Shown one piece after another: positions 8,374 through 16,201 of a stretch of DNA of 64,000 bases. Made by a program: the position numbers and the translations under genes. The notes below the pieces were generated by a model. It was not told the origin of the DNA. It did not search any database and saw nothing but the letters and a program-made list of their open reading frames with translations. How positions within the stretch are numbered: position 1 is the first letter of the stretch; each line of letters opens with the position of its first letter. Where the stretch lies: the NCBI GenBank assembly GCA_963840545.1, contig CAWIZE010000004.1:1-64000 (forward strand). The letters are read 5' to 3'. This stretch comes from JAKAWQ01 sp963840545. GTDB taxonomy: Bacteria > Pseudomonadota > Alphaproteobacteria > Acetobacterales > Acetobacteraceae.

Positions 8374-9339
8374 ATGGACCTCATCATCGGCCAGAAACCG
8401 CAAGCGCCCGCCGGCTCGCCCGCGAGCCCCGACGCCGCCGGCATGCCCCCGGGCATCATCGTCGAGGGCGACCAGAAGACCTTCATGCAGGAGGTCGTCG
8501 AGGCCTCCCGCTCCGTCCCCGTCCTGGTCGATTTTTGGGCCACCTGGTGCGGCCCCTGCAAGCAACTCACGCCCACTCTCGAAAAAGTGGTCCGCGCCGC
8601 CGGCGGCCGCGTGAAGCTCGTCAAGATTGACATCGACAAGAACCGCGCCCTGGTCCAGCAGCTCGCCACCCTGGGCCTGCCGCTGCAGTCCGTCCCCACG
8701 GTCGCCGCCTTCTGGCAGGGCCAGATCGCCGACCTCTTCCAAGGGGCTCTGCCCGAATCCGAGGTCAAGCACTTCGTCGGGGAGCTGCTCAAACAGGCCG
8801 GCGGCGCGATGCCGAGCGCGGACGTCCTCGCTGCCGCCAAGGCCGCGCTCGACGCCGGCGAGCCCGCCGAGGCCGCGGGCCTCTTCGCCGAGGCCGTGGA
8901 GGCCGACCCGGAAAGCGCCGAAGGCTGGGGCGGCCTTGTCCGCGCCCAACTCCAGGCAGGCGACGAAACCGCCGCCCACGCCACCCTCGCCCAGGCCCCC
9001 GCGCGGCTCGCCGAGCACGTCGAGATCGCCGGTGCCCGCGCCGCCCTCGCGCTGGCCGAAGAGGGCCGCAAGGCCACCACCGGCGTCCAGGGCCTCGAAG
9101 CCCGCCTCGCCGCCAACCCCGCCGACCACGAGGCCCGCTACGACCTCGCCACCGCCCTCAACGCGCTCGGCCGGCGCAACGAGGCGGCCGACGCCCTGCT
9201 CGAGATCATCCGCCGCGACCGCGCCTGGCGCGAGGACGGCGCCCGCCTCCAGCTCCTCAAATTCTTCGAGGCCTGGGGCTTCGACGACCCCGCCACCATG
9301 GCGGCCCGCCGCAAGCTCTCCACCCTCCTCTTCCGCTGA
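8374..9339 (+). CDS. cnoX: Thioredoxin-TPR co-chaperone (CnoX/YbbN family)
   Basis: A 321-residue protein with an N-terminal thioredoxin domain (about 28-145) carrying WCGPC at 58-62, followed by alpha-helical TPR-like repeats to the end (for example PADHEARYDLATALNALGRRNEAADALLEI). This is the CnoX/YbbN layout, which protects proteins from oxidative damage and passes them to chaperones. Keeping both cysteines suggests redox activity here, whereas some homologues have lost it. It heads a run of four closely spaced plus-strand genes. No signal peptide, so cytoplasmic. Confidence 0.9.
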   Translation: MDLIIGQKPQAPAGSPASPDAAGMPPGIIVEGDQKTFMQEVVEASRSVPVLVDFWATWCGPCKQLTPTLEKVVRAAGGRVKLVKIDIDKNRALVQQLATLGLPLQSVPTVAAFWQGQIADLFQGALPESEVKHFVGELLKQAGGAMPSADVLAAAKAALDAGEPAEAAGLFAEAVEADPESAEGWGGLVRAQLQAGDETAAHATLAQAPARLAEHVEIAGARAALALAEEGRKATTGVQGLEARLAANPADHEARYDLATALNALGRRNEAADALLEIIRRDRAWREDGARLQLLKFFEAWGFDDPATMAARRKLSTLLFR

Positions 9340-9356
9340 GCGCCACCCGCTCCCCC

Positions 9357-10031
9357 ATGCCGGCGCCCGGGGTCCGCCTCGCCGACCTGCCGACGGAATT
9401 TTCCGTCTTCCCGCTCACCGGCGCCCTCCTCCTCCCGCACACCCGCCTCCCGCTCAATATCTTCGAGCCGCGCTACCTCGCCCTGGTCGCGGACGCGCTC
9501 GGCCACGGCCGCCTCTTCGGCATGATCCAGCCCGACCCTTCCCATCCGGACGGACCCAACGGCCCGGCCCTCTTCGCCATCGGCTGCCTCGGCCGCCTCA
9601 TCGCCTTCACCGAAACCGAGGATAATCGCTTCCTCATCACCCTCGCCGGCCTCATCCGCTTCCGCGTTCAGGCCGAGCTCCCCATCGAGCGCAGCTACCG
9701 CCGCGTCCGCGCCGACTTCGCCCCCTTCACCGCCGACCTCGCCCCCACGCCCCCCGCGTCCGGCGTCGTCCGCCCGCCTCTGCTCGCGGCACTCCGCGCC
9801 TACCTTGCCGCCCGCGGCCTCGGCGCCGACTGGAAAGCGCTCGACTCCATGCCGGAAGACCGCCTCGTCGGCGCCCTCAGCACTCTCTGCCCTTTCGCGC
9901 CCACCGAGAAACAGGCCCTGCTCGAGGCGCCCGACGAACCAGCCCGCGGCGAAACCCTGCTCGCCCTGCTCAGGCTCAACGCCTACACAAGGCCCGGTGA
10001 CGCGACCGAAAAAGCCCCCCTCGCGAGCTGA
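9357..10031 (+). CDS. LON substrate-binding-domain protein
   Basis: A 224-residue stand-alone copy of the N-terminal domain of Lon protease. The opening FPLTGALLLPHTRLPLNIFEPRYLALV is diagnostic. There is no ATPase or protease domain. It follows the cnoX homologue by 17 bases and precedes the Trm112-type gene by 9. This cnoX-LON-Trm112 order is common in alphaproteobacteria. Function is unproven; a role in protein quality control is inferred from the neighbours. Confidence 0.88.
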   Translation: MPAPGVRLADLPTEFSVFPLTGALLLPHTRLPLNIFEPRYLALVADALGHGRLFGMIQPDPSHPDGPNGPALFAIGCLGRLIAFTETEDNRFLITLAGLIRFRVQAELPIERSYRRVRADFAPFTADLAPTPPASGVVRPPLLAALRAYLAARGLGADWKALDSMPEDRLVGALSTLCPFAPTEKQALLEAPDEPARGETLLALLRLNAYTRPGDATEKAPLAS

Positions 10032-10040
10032 TGCAATCCC

Positions 10041-10265
10041 ATGTCCGGCAAAACATCCGACACCCCCTCCGATCCGACGCCCCCCCGCCCGATCCCGGTC
10101 GACCCGCGCCTGCTCGAGATCCTCGTCTGCCCGCTCACCAAGGGCCCGCTCGAATACGACCGCGCGCACAACGAGCTGATCAGCCGCAAAGCCGGCCTCG
10201 CCTACCCGATCCGCGACGGCATCCCCATCATGCTGCCCGACGAAGCCCGCAAGCTCGACGCCTGA
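10041..10265 (+). CDS. Trm112 family small protein
   Basis: A 74-residue protein with VDPRLLEILVCPLTKGPLEYD and LAYPIRDGIPIMLPDEAR, the signature of the bacterial Trm112/UPF0434 (YcaR) family. The family folds as a small zinc-ribbon-like domain, but only one cysteine (in LVCPLTK) remains, as is usual in bacterial members. It may act as a partner for methyltransferases; the target is unknown. Confidence 0.92.
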   Translation: MSGKTSDTPSDPTPPRPIPVDPRLLEILVCPLTKGPLEYDRAHNELISRKAGLAYPIRDGIPIMLPDEARKLDA

Positions 10266-10282
10266 GCGCCCCGGGAGCTTCC

Positions 10283-10636
10283 ATGCCGCTGCCCACCGAC
10301 ATCCATTTGCGCCGCGCCGAGAAGGAACTCGAGATCGCCTTCGACGACGGCAGCCACTTCACCCTCCCCGCCGAATACCTCCGCGTCGAAAGCCCGAGCG
10401 CCGAAGTCCAGGGCCATAGCCCGGACCAAAAGCAAACCGTGCCCGGCCGCCGCCATGTCGGCATCATCGCCATCGAACCGGTCGGCAACTACGCCGTCCG
10501 CCTCACCTTCGACGACCTGCACAACACCGGCATCTACTCGTGGGAATACCTCCACACGCTCGGCCGCGAACAAAGGACCCGCTGGCAACGCTACCTGACA
10601 GCCCTCGCCTCGCTCGGCTTCTCCCGCGACCCGTGA
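10283..10636 (+). CDS. DUF971 domain protein
   Basis: A 117-residue protein containing YLRVESPSAEVQGH and GNYAVRLTFDDLHNTGIYSWEYLH, the DUF971 (gamma-butyrobetaine hydroxylase N-terminal-like) signature. Start chosen at the ATG at 10283, 17 bases after the Trm112 stop, because the frame extending back to 10031 only shadows other genes. Stand-alone members are small proteins linked by context to iron-sulfur or tRNA metabolism in other bacteria; no direct function can be claimed. Confidence 0.88.
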   Translation: MPLPTDIHLRRAEKELEIAFDDGSHFTLPAEYLRVESPSAEVQGHSPDQKQTVPGRRHVGIIAIEPVGNYAVRLTFDDLHNTGIYSWEYLHTLGREQRTRWQRYLTALASLGFSRDP

Positions 10637-10708
10637 CCAGGGAACGCTGTCCCCTGGACCCCTGCCAGGGCCCATGGGTTCAAGCTTGGGGGCCCTGGAC
10701 CCCATCCA
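10637..10708. repeat. Dispersed GC-rich hairpin repeat, copy A
   Basis: It starts directly after the DUF971 stop with CCAGGGAACGCTGTCCCCTGG then ACCCC, a variant of the CCAGGGGCTTTGCCCCTGG element also found near 31491 and 53270. A second hairpin follows (CCAGGGCCC then GGGCCCTGG). It probably also ends transcription. Confidence 0.6.
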
Positions 10709-10830
10709 TTGGCCGTCGTCGGCGGGCCTCAGTCTCCTCGCCCCGCCGGAGTGCCCCGCCGGAGCGGCCCGCCGCTTCAACCATCAGGCTTTCCGTGCCG
10801 GCGGCCAGCCGTATGATATTCTTCATATGA

Positions 10831-11105
10831 ATTAAAAATGAGGACGGCCGGGGCGCCATTCGCATCACGCATCTCGAGCGCCACCCGCGGAAATATTTTG
10901 CCGGCCCATTCGACCGGCCGCTCTTTCACATTCCCCGCGCCGCCCTCGACGAAATGGCGCGGCAGAAGGAGGTCGGCCGCGTCGCCGTCCTCGATTGCCC
11001 GAACGGCCTGGTCGATCGCATCGTCGCAGCACTTGGCGAGAGCCTTCTCCCCGCCCGCGACGTCGCCGATCCGGTGAGTTCGCTCTTCGCCGAAGCTGCC
11101 CTAAT
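10831..11105 (+). pseudogene. Unrecognised gene remnant interrupted by the IS element
   Basis: From 10831 the plus strand reads without a stop up to the insertion: IRITHLERHPRKYFAGPFDR then PLFHIPRAALDEMARQKEVG and RVAVLDCPNGLVDRIVAALG. It has a protein-like composition and no start codon before the internal ATG, so it looks 5'-truncated as well as cut at its 3' end by the IS at 11106. I do not recognise the family. The sequence beyond the IS (13070-13228) does not obviously continue it. Confidence 0.35.
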
Positions 11106-13064
11106 CCGAACTTTTCACTGTTCGAACTGATAAGCCATTGACGAAGAATCGGTATTGGCTGATTTGGGCGTTTGGGCGTAGTCATGCATTAGTCTGATGG
11201 ATTGGCTTTACGGGCTGATTCCGCTGTGATTCAATGTGCCATGCACATTGAGTCAGTGCCGAACCGCAAGTCGCACCCGACCATTCTGCTGCGAGAGAGC
11301 TACCGCGCGGAGGGCAAGGTCAGGAAGCGCACCATCGCCAATCTGACGGACTGGCCGGATCAGCTGGTGGAGGGCTTGCGCACGCTGCTGCGTGGCGGCG
11401 TGGCGCTGGCGAGCGCGGATGAGGCGCTGACCATCAGCCGTTCGCTGCCCCATGGTCATGTCGCGGCGGTGCTCGGCACGGCGGAGCGGATCGGCTTGCC
11501 GAAGCTCTTGACCGAACGCTACGGCGGGCCGGACGGCCGGCGCTATCGCGATCTGGTCATGGCGCTGATCGTCAACCGCGTGATCGCGCCGGCCTCCAAG
11601 CTGGCGACGGTGCGGGCGCTGAACCCAGAGACGGCGGCGTCGAGCCTCGGCGAGCGGCTGGGCTTGGGCGAGGTGCGGGAGAGCGAGATTTATGCATCGC
11701 TTGATTGGCTGCTCGCGCAGCAGGAGCGGATCGAGAAGGGCCTGGCCAGGCGCCATCCGGCCGGCGGCACGCTTACCCTCTACGACGTCAGCTCCTCCTA
11801 TCTCGAAGGCCGCTGCTGCGAACTGGCACAGCACGGCTACAGCCGCGATCATCGCGCCGACCGGCCGCAGATCGTCTATGGCCTGCTCTGCAACCGCGAA
11901 GGCTGCCCCGTAGCCATCGAGGTGTTCGCGGGCAACACCGCCGACCCGATGACGGTGAGCAGCCAGGTGGACAAGCTCAAGCGGCGCTTCGGCTTGGATC
12001 GCGTCGTCGTGGTCGGCGATCGCGGCATGATCACCAGCGCCCGCATCCGCGAGGATCTCGAGCCGGCTGGGCTCGATTGGATCACCGCCTTGCGCGCCCC
12101 GAAGATCCAGGAACCGGCCGCCGGCGGGCCGCTGCAATTATCGCTGTTCGATGCGCGCGGCCTGGCCGAGATCACCTCCCCCGCTTATCCGGGCGAGCGG
12201 CTGATCGTCTGCCGCAACCCGCTGCTGGCGGCCGAACGTCGACGCAAGCGTGCCGAGCTGCTGGCCGCGACCGAGCGCGACCTCAGCCGCATCACGCTGG
12301 CGGTCGAGCGCCAGCGTGCGCCGTTGCGTGGCAAGGCCGAGATCGGCCTGGAGGTCGGCACCGTGCTCGATAAGCACAAGATGGGCAAGCACTACGACCT
12401 GACCATCACCGATACCAGCTTCGCCTGCCGTCGCCGCGAAGCAGCCATCGCCGCCGAGGCGCGGCTCGATGGTATCTATGTGATCCGCACCAATGTTCCG
12501 GCGACCGCCCTCACAGCGGAGCAGACGGTCGGCGTCTATAAATCCCTCGCCCGGGTCGAGCGGGCCTTTCGCTCCCTGAAGACCGTCGATCTGGAAATCC
12601 GCCCGGTCTTCCATTGGACGGCGCCGCGGGTACGCGCTCACGTCCTGTTATGCATGCTCGCCTATTACGTCGAATTCCACATGCGAAGCCGCCTGGCACC
12701 GATCCTGTTCGACGACCATGACCGCGCCGCGGCCGAAGTCGAACGCAAATCGATCGTCGCCCCGGCGGAAATCTCACCCGCCGCCAGGCGCAAAGCGACC
12801 ACGCGACGCACCGACGACGGATTGCCGGTGCACAGCTTCCGCAGCCTGCTCAATGATCTCGCCCCCCTCTGCCTCAACAAGGTCAGCCTGCCCGGCAATC
12901 AGAAATACCGCTTCGATCTGCCGACCAAGCCGACGCCCCTCCAAGCCCGCACCTTCGAACTTCTCGGCGTCGGGTTCGGAATGTAGTCAGTACGCAACCA
13001 TCGGCAGTCCGGCTTTGTTGAGCCAATTCAGCGACCTGCTGATGTCCATAATGAAAAGTTCGGG
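11106..13064 (+). mobile_element. IS1634-family insertion sequence, complete
   Basis: The ends are CCGAACTTTTCA (11106-11117) and its complement TGAAAAGTTCGG (13052-13063) plus one G. The element is flanked on both sides by CTAAT (11101-11105 and 13065-13069), a 5-base target duplication. About 1.96 kb with one long transposase gene. Ends and gene are intact, so it may still be mobile. Its GC content is below that of its surroundings. Confidence 0.85.
11241..12986 (+). CDS. IS1634-family DDE transposase
   Basis: A 581-residue transposase. I chose the ATG at 11241 over the TTG at 11202, because MHIESVPNRKSHPTILLRES is the family's usual opening. Catalytic acid candidates are D in LYDVSSSYLEG, D in VVVGDRGMIT and E in YKSLARVERAFRSLK, where E is followed six residues later by K. 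The C-terminal region carries VHSFRSLLNDLAPLCLNKV, also typical. No frameshift is seen. Confidence 0.92.
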   Translation: MHIESVPNRKSHPTILLRESYRAEGKVRKRTIANLTDWPDQLVEGLRTLLRGGVALASADEALTISRSLPHGHVAAVLGTAERIGLPKLLTERYGGPDGRRYRDLVMALIVNRVIAPASKLATVRALNPETAASSLGERLGLGEVRESEIYASLDWLLAQQERIEKGLARRHPAGGTLTLYDVSSSYLEGRCCELAQHGYSRDHRADRPQIVYGLLCNREGCPVAIEVFAGNTADPMTVSSQVDKLKRRFGLDRVVVVGDRGMITSARIREDLEPAGLDWITALRAPKIQEPAAGGPLQLSLFDARGLAEITSPAYPGERLIVCRNPLLAAERRRKRAELLAATERDLSRITLAVERQRAPLRGKAEIGLEVGTVLDKHKMGKHYDLTITDTSFACRRREAAIAAEARLDGIYVIRTNVPATALTAEQTVGVYKSLARVERAFRSLKTVDLEIRPVFHWTAPRVRAHVLLCMLAYYVEFHMRSRLAPILFDDHDRAAAEVERKSIVAPAEISPAARRKATTRRTDDGLPVHSFRSLLNDLAPLCLNKVSLPGNQKYRFDLPTKPTPLQARTFELLGVGFGM

Positions 13065-13228
13065 CTAATCATTGTCATAGAGCGCGGTCCCGTCCGCGGT
13101 CCTGATCGCCGGCATGCCTGCTCTCATTGGCGCCGGCGCCCCTCGGCAGCCTGCGATCGCCTACGAATCTCCTCTTGCAGATCCGCGCCACGCTTTGGCT
13201 GCCATTGCGGCCAGGCGGCCTTGCCCGC

Positions 13229-14011
13229 TTACCAGGCCGGGCGGCGCTTCTCCCGGAAGGCCGCCAGGCCTTCGTGGCCTTCGGGCGAGGCCCGCTGCCG
13301 GCGGCTTTCTTCCGCGAGCTCGGCCATCGTCGTCTCGTCGAGCAGAAATCCATTCGCCGCCAGGATCGCGTGCTTGGTGGCGGCGATCGCGCCGGGCGCC
13401 GAGAGCAGGATGGCGTCCAGGATCTCGGCGAGCCGCGCCTCCAGCCGCTCCTCCGCCACCACCTCGTGCACCAGCCCGATCCTCAGCGCCTCGGCCGCGT
13501 CGAACCGCTCGCCCGTCAGCGCGTAGCGCCGCGCCTGGCGCAGCCCCATCGCCTGGACCATCTGTGCCGCGATCGGCGTCGGTGCGACGCCCACCCGCAC
13601 TTCCGTCAACCCGAAGATCGCCCCCGGCGTCGCCAACGCCACGTCCACCGAAGAGACCAGCCCGCAGCCCCCGCCGAAGCATGCCCCGTGGACCACGGCA
13701 AGCGTCGGCCGCGGAAACGCGTTCAGCACAGCCATCGTCCGGGTCGTCGCCATCGAGGCGGCGTAGGCCTCGCCGGCAGGCGCATCGGCCATCCGCGCCA
13801 GCCAGTCGAGGTCGGCGCCCGCCTGGAAGTGCTTCCCGGCCCCGCGGATGACGACCGCCCGCACCTCCGCCCTTCTCCCGAGCGCCTCGAGCCCGGCGGC
13901 GAGCTGGCCGAGAAGCTCTCCGTCATAGGCATTGCCGCGCGCCGGCCGGTTCAGCGTGACCTCGGCCACCCCGCGCGCGTCCACGCCCACCAGCACGGCG
14001 GCCTCGCCCAT
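13229..14011 (-). CDS. Enoyl-CoA hydratase/isomerase family protein
   Basis: A 260-residue crotonase-fold protein. LNRPARGNAYDGELLGQLAAG is the N-terminal core. AGKHFQAGADLDWLARM forms the first oxyanion loop and HGACFGGGCGLVSSVD the second, with TEVRVGVAPTPIA following. The second catalytic glutamate position reads FGLTEVRVG, so E is present. This suggests a hydratase, of the methylglutaconyl-CoA hydratase-like group by the GADLDWL loop; substrate not provable. Start is the ATG at 14011; the upstream extension is antisense to hprK and rejected. It is divergent from the PTS operon. Confidence 0.85.
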   Translation of the reverse strand: MGEAAVLVGVDARGVAEVTLNRPARGNAYDGELLGQLAAGLEALGRRAEVRAVVIRGAGKHFQAGADLDWLARMADAPAGEAYAASMATTRTMAVLNAFPRPTLAVVHGACFGGGCGLVSSVDVALATPGAIFGLTEVRVGVAPTPIAAQMVQAMGLRQARRYALTGERFDAAEALRIGLVHEVVAEERLEARLAEILDAILLSAPGAIAATKHAILAANGFLLDETTMAELAEESRRQRASPEGHEGLAAFREKRRPAW

Positions 14012-14089
14012 GCGTGGTACGCTGGCATGCTCATCGTTTGGCGACAAGCCGCTTCCTTTCGACACTGATCCGTACCACATTGCCGAGCC

Positions 14090-14512
14090 ATGCAGATACA
14101 TGCGAGCTGTGCCGCCCGCGGCGGCGCAGGCGTATTGCTGCTCGGGCCTTCCGGCACGGGCAAGTCCGACCTGCTGCTCCGCCTCCTCGATCATGGCTTC
14201 ACCCTGGTCGCCGACGACCGGGTGGAGATCGCGGACGGGCTTGCCTCCGCCCCGCCCGAGCTTACCGGCCTGCTCGAGGTCCGCGGCCTCGGCCTCGTCC
14301 GCCTGCCCTGCACCGCAGCGGCGCGCCTCGCGCTTGCCGTCGATCTCGCCGCCATGCCCGAGCGCCTGCCGCATCCGGCCCGCCATGCCGAGACCGGCCT
14401 GCCGCTCATTGCGCTCGACCCGAAATGCCCCTCGGCCCCCGCCCGCGTCGCACTCGCGCTCGCCTGCGCCCTCGGCCATGTCGCCCTGCAAGCGGGAGCC
14501 TTCGCCGCATGA
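14090..14512 (+). CDS. hprK: HPr kinase/phosphorylase, short alphaproteobacterial form
   Basis: A 140-residue protein equal to the C-terminal catalytic domain of HPr kinase. It has the Walker A box GPSGTGKS at 19-26, VADDRVE after it, and the family signature EVRGLGLV at 63-70. The N-terminal domain of Gram-positive enzymes is absent, as usual in alphaproteobacteria. It would phosphorylate a serine of HPr, encoded three genes downstream. It leads a tightly overlapping operon. Confidence 0.93.
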   Translation: MQIHASCAARGGAGVLLLGPSGTGKSDLLLRLLDHGFTLVADDRVEIADGLASAPPELTGLLEVRGLGLVRLPCTAAARLALAVDLAAMPERLPHPARHAETGLPLIALDPKCPSAPARVALALACALGHVALQAGAFAA

Positions 14513-15462
14513 GCGCCGATCCCGCCCCGGCCCGTCTCTGCATCGTCCTCGTCACCGGCCTCTCGGGCGCCGGCAAGGGGACGATCCTCCATGCGCTCGA
14601 GGATCTCGGCTACGAGGCGGTGGACAATCCCCCGCTGCCCTTCCTCGGTGAGCTCGTCAGCCGCAGCGACCGCCCGCTTGCCATCGGCATCGACGCCCGC
14701 ACCCGCGGCTTCGACGCCGCCGCGATCCTCGCCACCCTCGCGGCACTCCGCCGCAATCCCGGCCTCGCCCCGAGCCTCGTCTTCGCCGAAGCCGACGAGC
14801 CGGTCCTGCTCCGCCGCTACACCGAGAGCCGCCGCCGCCATCCGCTCGCGCCCAGCGGCAAGATCGCCGACGGCATCGCCGCCGAGCGCCTCCTCGTCGC
14901 GCCGCTGCGCACCGCCGCCGACCTCCTCGTCGATACCTCGGAGACGACGCCGGCCGCCCTCCGCGGCCTGATCGCCGGGCATTTTGGCGCCGGCGGCGGG
15001 GCCGACACCGGCCCCGCCGTCGCCCTCGTCTCCTTTTCCTATGCCGCCGGCCTGCCCCGCGAGGCGGACCTCGTCTTCGACGTCCGCTTTCTCAGCAACC
15101 CGCACTACGTGCCCGAGCTTCGCCCGCTCACCGGCCACGATCCGCCGGTCGGCGCCTATATCGAGGCCGACCCCGACTTCGCCCGCTTCCTATCCCAAGT
15201 TTGCGATTTGTTAATCCTGCTCTTGCCGCGCTATCACCAGGAGGGCAAAAGTTACGTCACGATTGCCGTCGGATGCACGGGGGGCAGGCATCGTTCGGTG
15301 CATGTGGCGCAACGGATCAGCGAAGTTCTGGGAAGGGCGGGCTGGCGAGTGGCAACCACGCATCGTGAGCTCCCTGCATGGCTGCCTGCCGAGGGCGAGG
15401 CCCCGGCCAGCGGCGCGAGGAGGCCCGACCGTCCCATGATGATCGATCGGCAGCAAACATGA
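14509..15462 (+). CDS. rapZ: RapZ/YvcJ-type nucleotide-binding regulator
   Basis: A 317-residue protein with the P-loop GLSGAGKG at 17-24, YEAVDNPPLPFL just after, and the C-terminal signature VAVGCTGGRHRSVHVAQRI (here TIAVGCTGGRHRSV). In enterobacteria RapZ is an RNase E adaptor controlling glucosamine-6-phosphate synthase; in alphaproteobacteria the role is less clear and probably linked to the PTS. The ATG overlaps the hprK stop by ATGA, which fixes the start. Confidence 0.93.
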   Translation: MSADPAPARLCIVLVTGLSGAGKGTILHALEDLGYEAVDNPPLPFLGELVSRSDRPLAIGIDARTRGFDAAAILATLAALRRNPGLAPSLVFAEADEPVLLRRYTESRRRHPLAPSGKIADGIAAERLLVAPLRTAADLLVDTSETTPAALRGLIAGHFGAGGGADTGPAVALVSFSYAAGLPREADLVFDVRFLSNPHYVPELRPLTGHDPPVGAYIEADPDFARFLSQVCDLLILLLPRYHQEGKSYVTIAVGCTGGRHRSVHVAQRISEVLGRAGWRVATTHRELPAWLPAEGEAPASGARRPDRPMMIDRQQT

Positions 15463-15905
15463 TCGGAATGGTTCTCGTCACCCACGGCCGCCTGGCCGAG
15501 GAGCTGCGCGCGGCCATGGAGCACGTGGTCGGCGAGCAGCGCAACGTCGCCACCGTCTGCATCAGCCCGAGCGACGATATCGAAGGCCGCCGGACCGACA
15601 TCCAGCACTGCATCGAGAGCGTCGATACCGGGGATGGCGTGGTCCTGCTCACCGACATGTTCGGCGGCACGCCCTCCAACCTCGCCATCTCGATGATGGA
15701 GCGCAAAGGGGTCGAGGTCCTCGCCGGCGTCAACCTGCCGATGCTGGTCAAGCTCGCCAAGGTGCGCTCCAACGAGCCGCTCGCCGCGGCCGTCGTCTGC
15801 GCCCAGGAGGCCGGGCGCAAATACATCGCCTCCGCCTCGCACGTCCTGCACGGCGACAAGCTCAACGGGAACTGCTGCGGCCACGCCAACGGCAGCGCCA
15901 AATGA
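15459..15905 (+). CDS. PTS EIIA component, mannose type
   Basis: A 148-residue EIIA of the mannose (PTS-EIIA-man) superfamily. GMVLVTHGRLAEEL carries the phosphate-accepting histidine (H9), and LLTDMFGGTPSNLA and GVNLPMLVKL are the classical fold signatures. No EIIB or EIIC gene lies nearby, so the phosphate probably serves regulation and not sugar import. The start is fixed by ATGA overlap with rapZ. Confidence 0.93.
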   Translation: MIGMVLVTHGRLAEELRAAMEHVVGEQRNVATVCISPSDDIEGRRTDIQHCIESVDTGDGVVLLTDMFGGTPSNLAISMMERKGVEVLAGVNLPMLVKLAKVRSNEPLAAAVVCAQEAGRKYIASASHVLHGDKLNGNCCGHANGSAK

Positions 15906-16201
15906 ACGACCCGCAGGCAGGGCAGCCTCCGGTGCTCTGCCGCGCGGTCATCGTCCCGAACCGCCGCGGCCTGCACGCCCGCGCCGCCGCCCGCCTCGTC
16001 ACCACCGCCGAGCGCTTCGGCGCCTCGGTCGAGGTGGTGAAGGACGGCCAGGCGGTCTCCGCCCGCTCGATCATGGGCCTGATGATGCTCGGCGCCGGCC
16101 CGGGCAGCGAGGTCGAGCTGCGCGCCGAGGGGTGGGACGCCAAGGAGGCGCTTGACGCCCTCGCCGCCCTGATCGAAGCCGGCTTCGATGAGCAGGATTG
16201 A
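15902..16201 (+). CDS. ptsH: Phosphocarrier protein HPr
   Basis: A 99-residue HPr. GLHARAAARL holds the histidine phosphorylated by enzyme I (H25), and ARSIMGLMML holds the serine target of HPr kinase (S56). Both regulatory sites are present, matching the kinase at the head of the operon. It overlaps EIIA by 4 bases and enzyme I by 14. Confidence 0.95.
   Translation: MNDPQAGQPPVLCRAVIVPNRRGLHARAAARLVTTAERFGASVEVVKDGQAVSARSIMGLMMLGAGPGSEVELRAEGWDAKEALDALAALIEAGFDEQD

Noticed and set aside
8335..9129. Long antisense frames opposite the thioredoxin-TPR gene
   Set aside because: Low-complexity composition without recognisable motifs; the plus-strand gene has clear domains.
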